In this document: positions 61,091-64,000 of the stretch, in pieces
Numbering within the stretch: the first letter of the stretch is position 1
Layout: each line of letters opens with the position of its first letter
DNA from: Alphaproteobacteria bacterium
GTDB lineage: Bacteria > Myxococcota_A > UBA796 > GCA-2862545
NCBI GenBank assembly: GCA_020632885.1
Contig: JACKEQ010000017.1
Coordinates: 1-64,000, forward strand
Direction of reading: 5' to 3'
DNA: 64,000 nucleotides
The notes under the pieces: model-generated
The model's input: only the letters and a program-made list of their open reading frames with translations
Database searches by the model: none
Told to the model about the DNA's origin: nothing
Translations under genes and position numbers: made by a program

Positions 61091-64000
61091 TCATGGCGTG
61101 ACGGTGAGCCTGGCGCCGCGCGCCCAGACCCCCCAGCGCTCGCCGTCGTAGTACGGATAGGCGGAGGAGGCGGGGGCCGTGAAGGTGCCCGGCACCTCTG
61201 GCGTGAGATCGAGGGCCACCTCGTGGCGCTCGCCGGCCGCGAAGCCCTCCCAGTAGAGGGTGACCTCGCGGGGCCGGGTCTCGAAGAACGCGATCTCGCC
61301 GCGGTCCTTCAGCTGCTCGAGCTGCCAGGTGTCCACCCGCGTGCCCGCGGGGAGCCCGATCCGCGCGATGGGGCTCGGCACGGCCGATCCCTTCGCTGCC
61401 ACCGTGGCCTTCAGGCGCACGGGCTCGCCGAGCTCGGCGCGATCCGTGGCCAGCGCGATCTCGAGGCCGAGCGGGGCGTCCGGGTGATCCGCGGGCAGCT
61501 CGGCCGACCAGCCGACCTCGAGGGCGTACGGGATCGCGAGACCCGAGAGCGTCTCGAGCACGATCTGGTGGGTGCCTCCGGCGAGGTGCGGGCCGAGGTC
61601 GAGCTCCACGGGACCCGTCTCGCTGCCCGTCCAGCGCACGACGTCGATGGGCTCGCCGTCGACATGGACCCGCACGGCGCCGGCCTGCTGGGTCCGTCCG
61701 GCCTCGAAGGCGGAGACGGCCTCCAGGGCCTTCAGCGCCAGCACGGTGGCCTGCGTGCTGCCCCAGCCGTACGTCGAGCGGCGGCTCGTGAGCCAGTGGG
61801 CGGCCTTCCGTACGCGGCTGGGGTGCCGTCCGTCCCGGAGCATCGCGAGGGTGGCGAGCCCGGTCGTCTCGACCACCGCGTTCTGGCCCCTGCTGCCCAC
61901 CACGGTGGTGGCGGCCCCCGGGAACGCGCCCGTGTCGTCCTGCAGCGACGCCAGACGGTCCATGGCCCTCGCGGCGGAGGTCGGATCGGTGTGCTGCAGC
62001 GTGAGGGCGGCGAGGGCGAGGAGGTAGGGGTCGGAGGTCTGGACGGCGAGGGCGGCCTGACGGGCGAGCTCGGCGTCGAGGTCGCGGTGGCCGGACTCCA
62101 CCATGGCCCAGGTGATGAACGCGTCGTTCACCTGCTTCGGCGCTCCGCCGTAGTCGTGGCTCGACCGGCCGGTGCTCGTGTACCCACCGCTCCCGTCGCG
62201 CGCGGCGTACAGGAAGCTCACGTCGCGCTGGAGCATGTTCGCGTCGACGTCGGGCCAGACCCGCTTCATGTCGGTGAACTGCAGCAGGCCGTAGGCCGAG
62301 AGGACCTCCTTCCCGGGCCCCTGTCCGAAGGTCTCGAAGCCCCCGGCCCCCACCTGGTAGGACGTGAGGCGCTGGTAGCCCGTGGACAGCGCGGTGGTGC
62401 GGTCCACCCGCAGCCGCGCGCCACCCCCGGTGCGGTCGAGGTTCTGGAGGATCAGCACGTTGGGGTAGTTGCTCGAGCTCGTCTGCTCGAAGCACCCGCC
62501 GGGCAGCCGGACCATGTCCTCCATGCCGTCGAGGAGGTTCGACAGGGCCGAGGGGTACAGGGTGAGCCTGCCGCCGATGCTGCCGTCGAGCGGGTCGGAG
62601 ATGTCGGTGGTGTGGTGCTGCGTGCCCTCGAGGGTCCCGCCCTCCGCCCAGGTGCGCGGGAAGCCCCGCGGCACGACGTCGATCGTGCGCTCGACGGCGT
62701 CCACCAGGCTCCCGGCCGTCGCGGACACGGTGACGGTCGCCCGTGTGCGGGCCTGGGGGACGAGCACCGGGACGACGGTGGTGGTCGAGCTGCCCGCCTG
62801 GAGCGCGATCCGCTGCTCCCCGGCTTCGTCCTCGATGCGCAGCGGCCCCGAGACCCGGGCGCTCAGCGCGACGTCCACGGCCTCGTCGCGCTTCGACGCC
62901 AGGCGCACGGGGAGCAGCAGCCGGTCGCCGAAGGCGATCTGCTCGGGCAGCGGCACGTCGAGGACGAAGGGCAGGGTGCTGTGCAGCTCGGTGGTCGACC
63001 GGCCCACGTGGCCGCCCCCCACACCCTCGGCCGTGACGGTGAAGGTCGTGATGGCGTCGGACAGCGGGAAGCGCACCTCCGCCATGCCGGTCGCGTCGGT
63101 GCGCACGCGGGGCGCCCACATCACGGTCGACCGGAAGTCCGTGCGGCGCTCGGGCCGGCGGGCGCTCGCGTAGTCGGGCACGGGGAACTCCCGCACCACG
63201 GCGTAGCTCGGGCCCCGGGGCACGACCGGCCCCTGCGCCCACGCGCCCTCGCCGGGGTGGAAGACGAACGGGTAGCTCACGACGACGGTGCCACCTCCGG
63301 CCGGCGCGGGGAAGCGCATCCGACGGAAGCGACCGGCGACGCACGCTCCGACGCTCGCGCTCCCCAGCGTGGACTTCGAGATGGACGCCTCGGACACCGT
63401 GCCCTCCGCCGTGATGACGGCCCTGACGGTCAGGCTGCCCTGGAGTGCGGGGTCCTTCGCGAGCTCCCGCTGGTAGCAGTACCGGATCTGGTTCATGTGG
63501 CGCTTGATGACCGCGCCGATGACGTTCCTGTCGAGGGAGCCCTGCACCGCGGGCTCGCCGACCACACGGGCCTGGCCGCGGATCGCGGAGGACCCGAAGC
63601 CCCCGGCCCCGGTGCCGTAGCCGGACGCCCCCAGGCCCAGGCCCTTCGTGCCGAGCCCCCCGAGGCCCCCCTCGAGACCTCCGCCGCCGCCGAGCCCCTC
63701 GACCCCGAGGAGCCCGCCGATCTGCTGGGGCTCCAGCACGCCGAGGATGCCCGCCTGCCGGTTGGCGTCGAGCTGTGCGAGGAGCCCCGCGTTCGGAGCG
63801 AGCTCGCGGGCCTCGGGCAGCGCGACCCTGTTGCCCCGGGCCTTCTCCATGCGGACGTCGGTCCGGCCGATCCGGGCCTCGTCGCTGGGCTCGGCGTCCG
63901 GCTCCTCCTCCACGGGGACGCGGCGGAAGCGGCGGTAGCCGTAGGTGCCCATGACGAGGTCCAGCCCGAGGGGCCGTCGGCTTCGTCGGGATCGAGGTAC
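61091..64000 (-). CDS. Alpha-2-macroglobulin-like protein with AgmX/PglI-type domain, partial
   Basis: The frame runs to the window end without a stop, so the N-terminus is missing. N-terminal to C-terminal as seen: Gly/Leu-rich linker (about codons at 63630-63740), an AgmX/PglI (TonB-C-like) domain with IKRHMNQIRYCYQRELAKDP then GTVSEASISKSTLGS, then macroglobulin domains, the thioester region with GGCFEQTS at about 62500, an alpha-alpha toroid with ADGG-like repeats (GWGSTQATVLALKALEAV) and a receptor-binding-like end. The thioester CxEQ is kept, so trapping of proteases by covalent binding is expected. Bacterial macroglobulins act in the periplasm. It is followed by the PDZ lipoprotein, overlapping start possible. 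Confidence 0.88.
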   Translation of the reverse strand, partial: VPRSRRSRRPLGLDLVMGTYGYRRFRRVPVEEEPDAEPSDEARIGRTDVRMEKARGNRVALPEARELAPNAGLLAQLDANRQAGILGVLEPQQIGGLLGVEGLGGGGGLEGGLGGLGTKGLGLGASGYGTGAGGFGSSAIRGQARVVGEPAVQGSLDRNVIGAVIKRHMNQIRYCYQRELAKDPALQGSLTVRAVITAEGTVSEASISKSTLGSASVGACVAGRFRRMRFPAPAGGGTVVVSYPFVFHPGEGAWAQGPVVPRGPSYAVVREFPVPDYASARRPERRTDFRSTVMWAPRVRTDATGMAEVRFPLSDAITTFTVTAEGVGGGHVGRSTTELHSTLPFVLDVPLPEQIAFGDRLLLPVRLASKRDEAVDVALSARVSGPLRIEDEAGEQRIALQAGSSTTTVVPVLVPQARTRATVTVSATAGSLVDAVERTIDVVPRGFPRTWAEGGTLEGTQHHTTDISDPLDGSIGGRLTLYPSALSNLLDGMEDMVRLPGGCFEQTSSSNYPNVLILQNLDRTGGGARLRVDRTTALSTGYQRLTSYQVGAGGFETFGQGPGKEVLSAYGLLQFTDMKRVWPDVDANMLQRDVSFLYAARDGSGGYTSTGRSSHDYGGAPKQVNDAFITWAMVESGHRDLDAELARQAALAVQTSDPYLLALAALTLQHTDPTSAARAMDRLASLQDDTGAFPGAATTVVGSRGQNAVVETTGLATLAMLRDGRHPSRVRKAAHWLTSRRSTYGWGSTQATVLALKALEAVSAFEAGRTQQAGAVRVHVDGEPIDVVRWTGSETGPVELDLGPHLAGGTHQIVLETLSGLAIPYALEVGWSAELPADHPDAPLGLEIALATDRAELGEPVRLKATVAAKGSAVPSPIARIGLPAGTRVDTWQLEQLKDRGEIAFFETRPREVTLYWEGFAAGERHEVALDLTPEVPGTFTAPASSAYPYYDGERWGVWARGARLTVTP

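Noticed and set aside
1..64000. Insertion sequences, tRNAs, rRNAs, integrase or att sites
   Set aside because: None could be recognised; there is no transposase-like or integrase-like protein and no cloverleaf or rRNA-like sequence by eye. A tRNAscan or ISfinder search would be decisive.

Overview
The window is very GC-rich, densely packed bacterial DNA with no intergenic gap above about 220 bases, no tRNA or rRNA gene, no transposase and no CRISPR array that I can see. The gene content suggests a Myxococcota-like (deltaproteobacterial) chromosome: many short lipoproteins, an STPK with a membrane anchor and C-terminal beta domain, Asp-rich thrombospondin type 3 (TSP3) repeat proteins, FG-GAP proteins, an AgmX/PglI-type domain, a degenerate CGC...RRR C-terminus and MoxR/VWA modules.

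Layout. 1-7.6 kb (+): a coupled run of very large alpha-helical proteins with hydrophobic hairpins, unrecognised. 7.6-15.3 kb: small lipoprotein, metzincin-like secreted protease with TSP3 repeats, L,D-transpeptidase, phosphate acetyltransferase (pta). 15.3-20.3 kb (+): membrane protein, lipoprotein, Ser/Thr kinase, exported helical protein, and a kelch-like lipoprotein whose start codon appears to be ACG. 20.4-32.3 kb (-): a wHTH/NTPase/TPR-type regulator, a hybrid set of lipoproteins, an orphan sensor histidine kinase, and a coupled histidine kinase/response regulator pair. 32.0-36.2 kb (-): accessory genes (FG-GAP lipoprotein, class II Fic AMPylase-type protein, a HEPN-like protein with a large partner) punctuated by two deletion remnants of the lipoprotein gene at 32.0-32.3 kb. 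36.2-46.2 kb (-): a seven-gene, tightly packed cluster: SWIM protein, DUF5691-like protein, VWA protein, MoxR ATPase, DUF5682-like protein, a WCX-MazF fusion and, last, a 752-residue protein that is a fusion of the C-terminal part of RNA polymerase beta to the N-terminal part of beta', with every catalytic residue I can align lost. 46.4-50.4 kb: Cys-rich lipoprotein, secreted protein, arsH, a small gene split by an in-frame TGA, then a 44-residue Cys-rich secreted peptide followed by an ECF sigma factor and a membrane protein. 50.5-59.8 kb (-): a giant M60-like metallopeptidase lipoprotein with TSP3 and ricin-like domains and an FG-GAP lipoprotein, both crossed by single-base indels in G/C runs. 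60-64 kb: lipoprotein, PDZ lipoprotein, and an alpha-2-macroglobulin-like protein with an AgmX/PglI-type domain that runs off the window.

The best candidate for an undescribed system is the 36.2-46.2 kb cluster. The VWA-MoxR-DUF5682-SWIM core is a known association; its extension with a WYL-C-terminal-domain/MazF fusion and a catalytically dead beta-beta' pseudo-polymerase that keeps the zinc ribbon and the sigma-binding clamp helices is, to my knowledge, not described. All functional statements rest on reading the sequence; no database search was possible.
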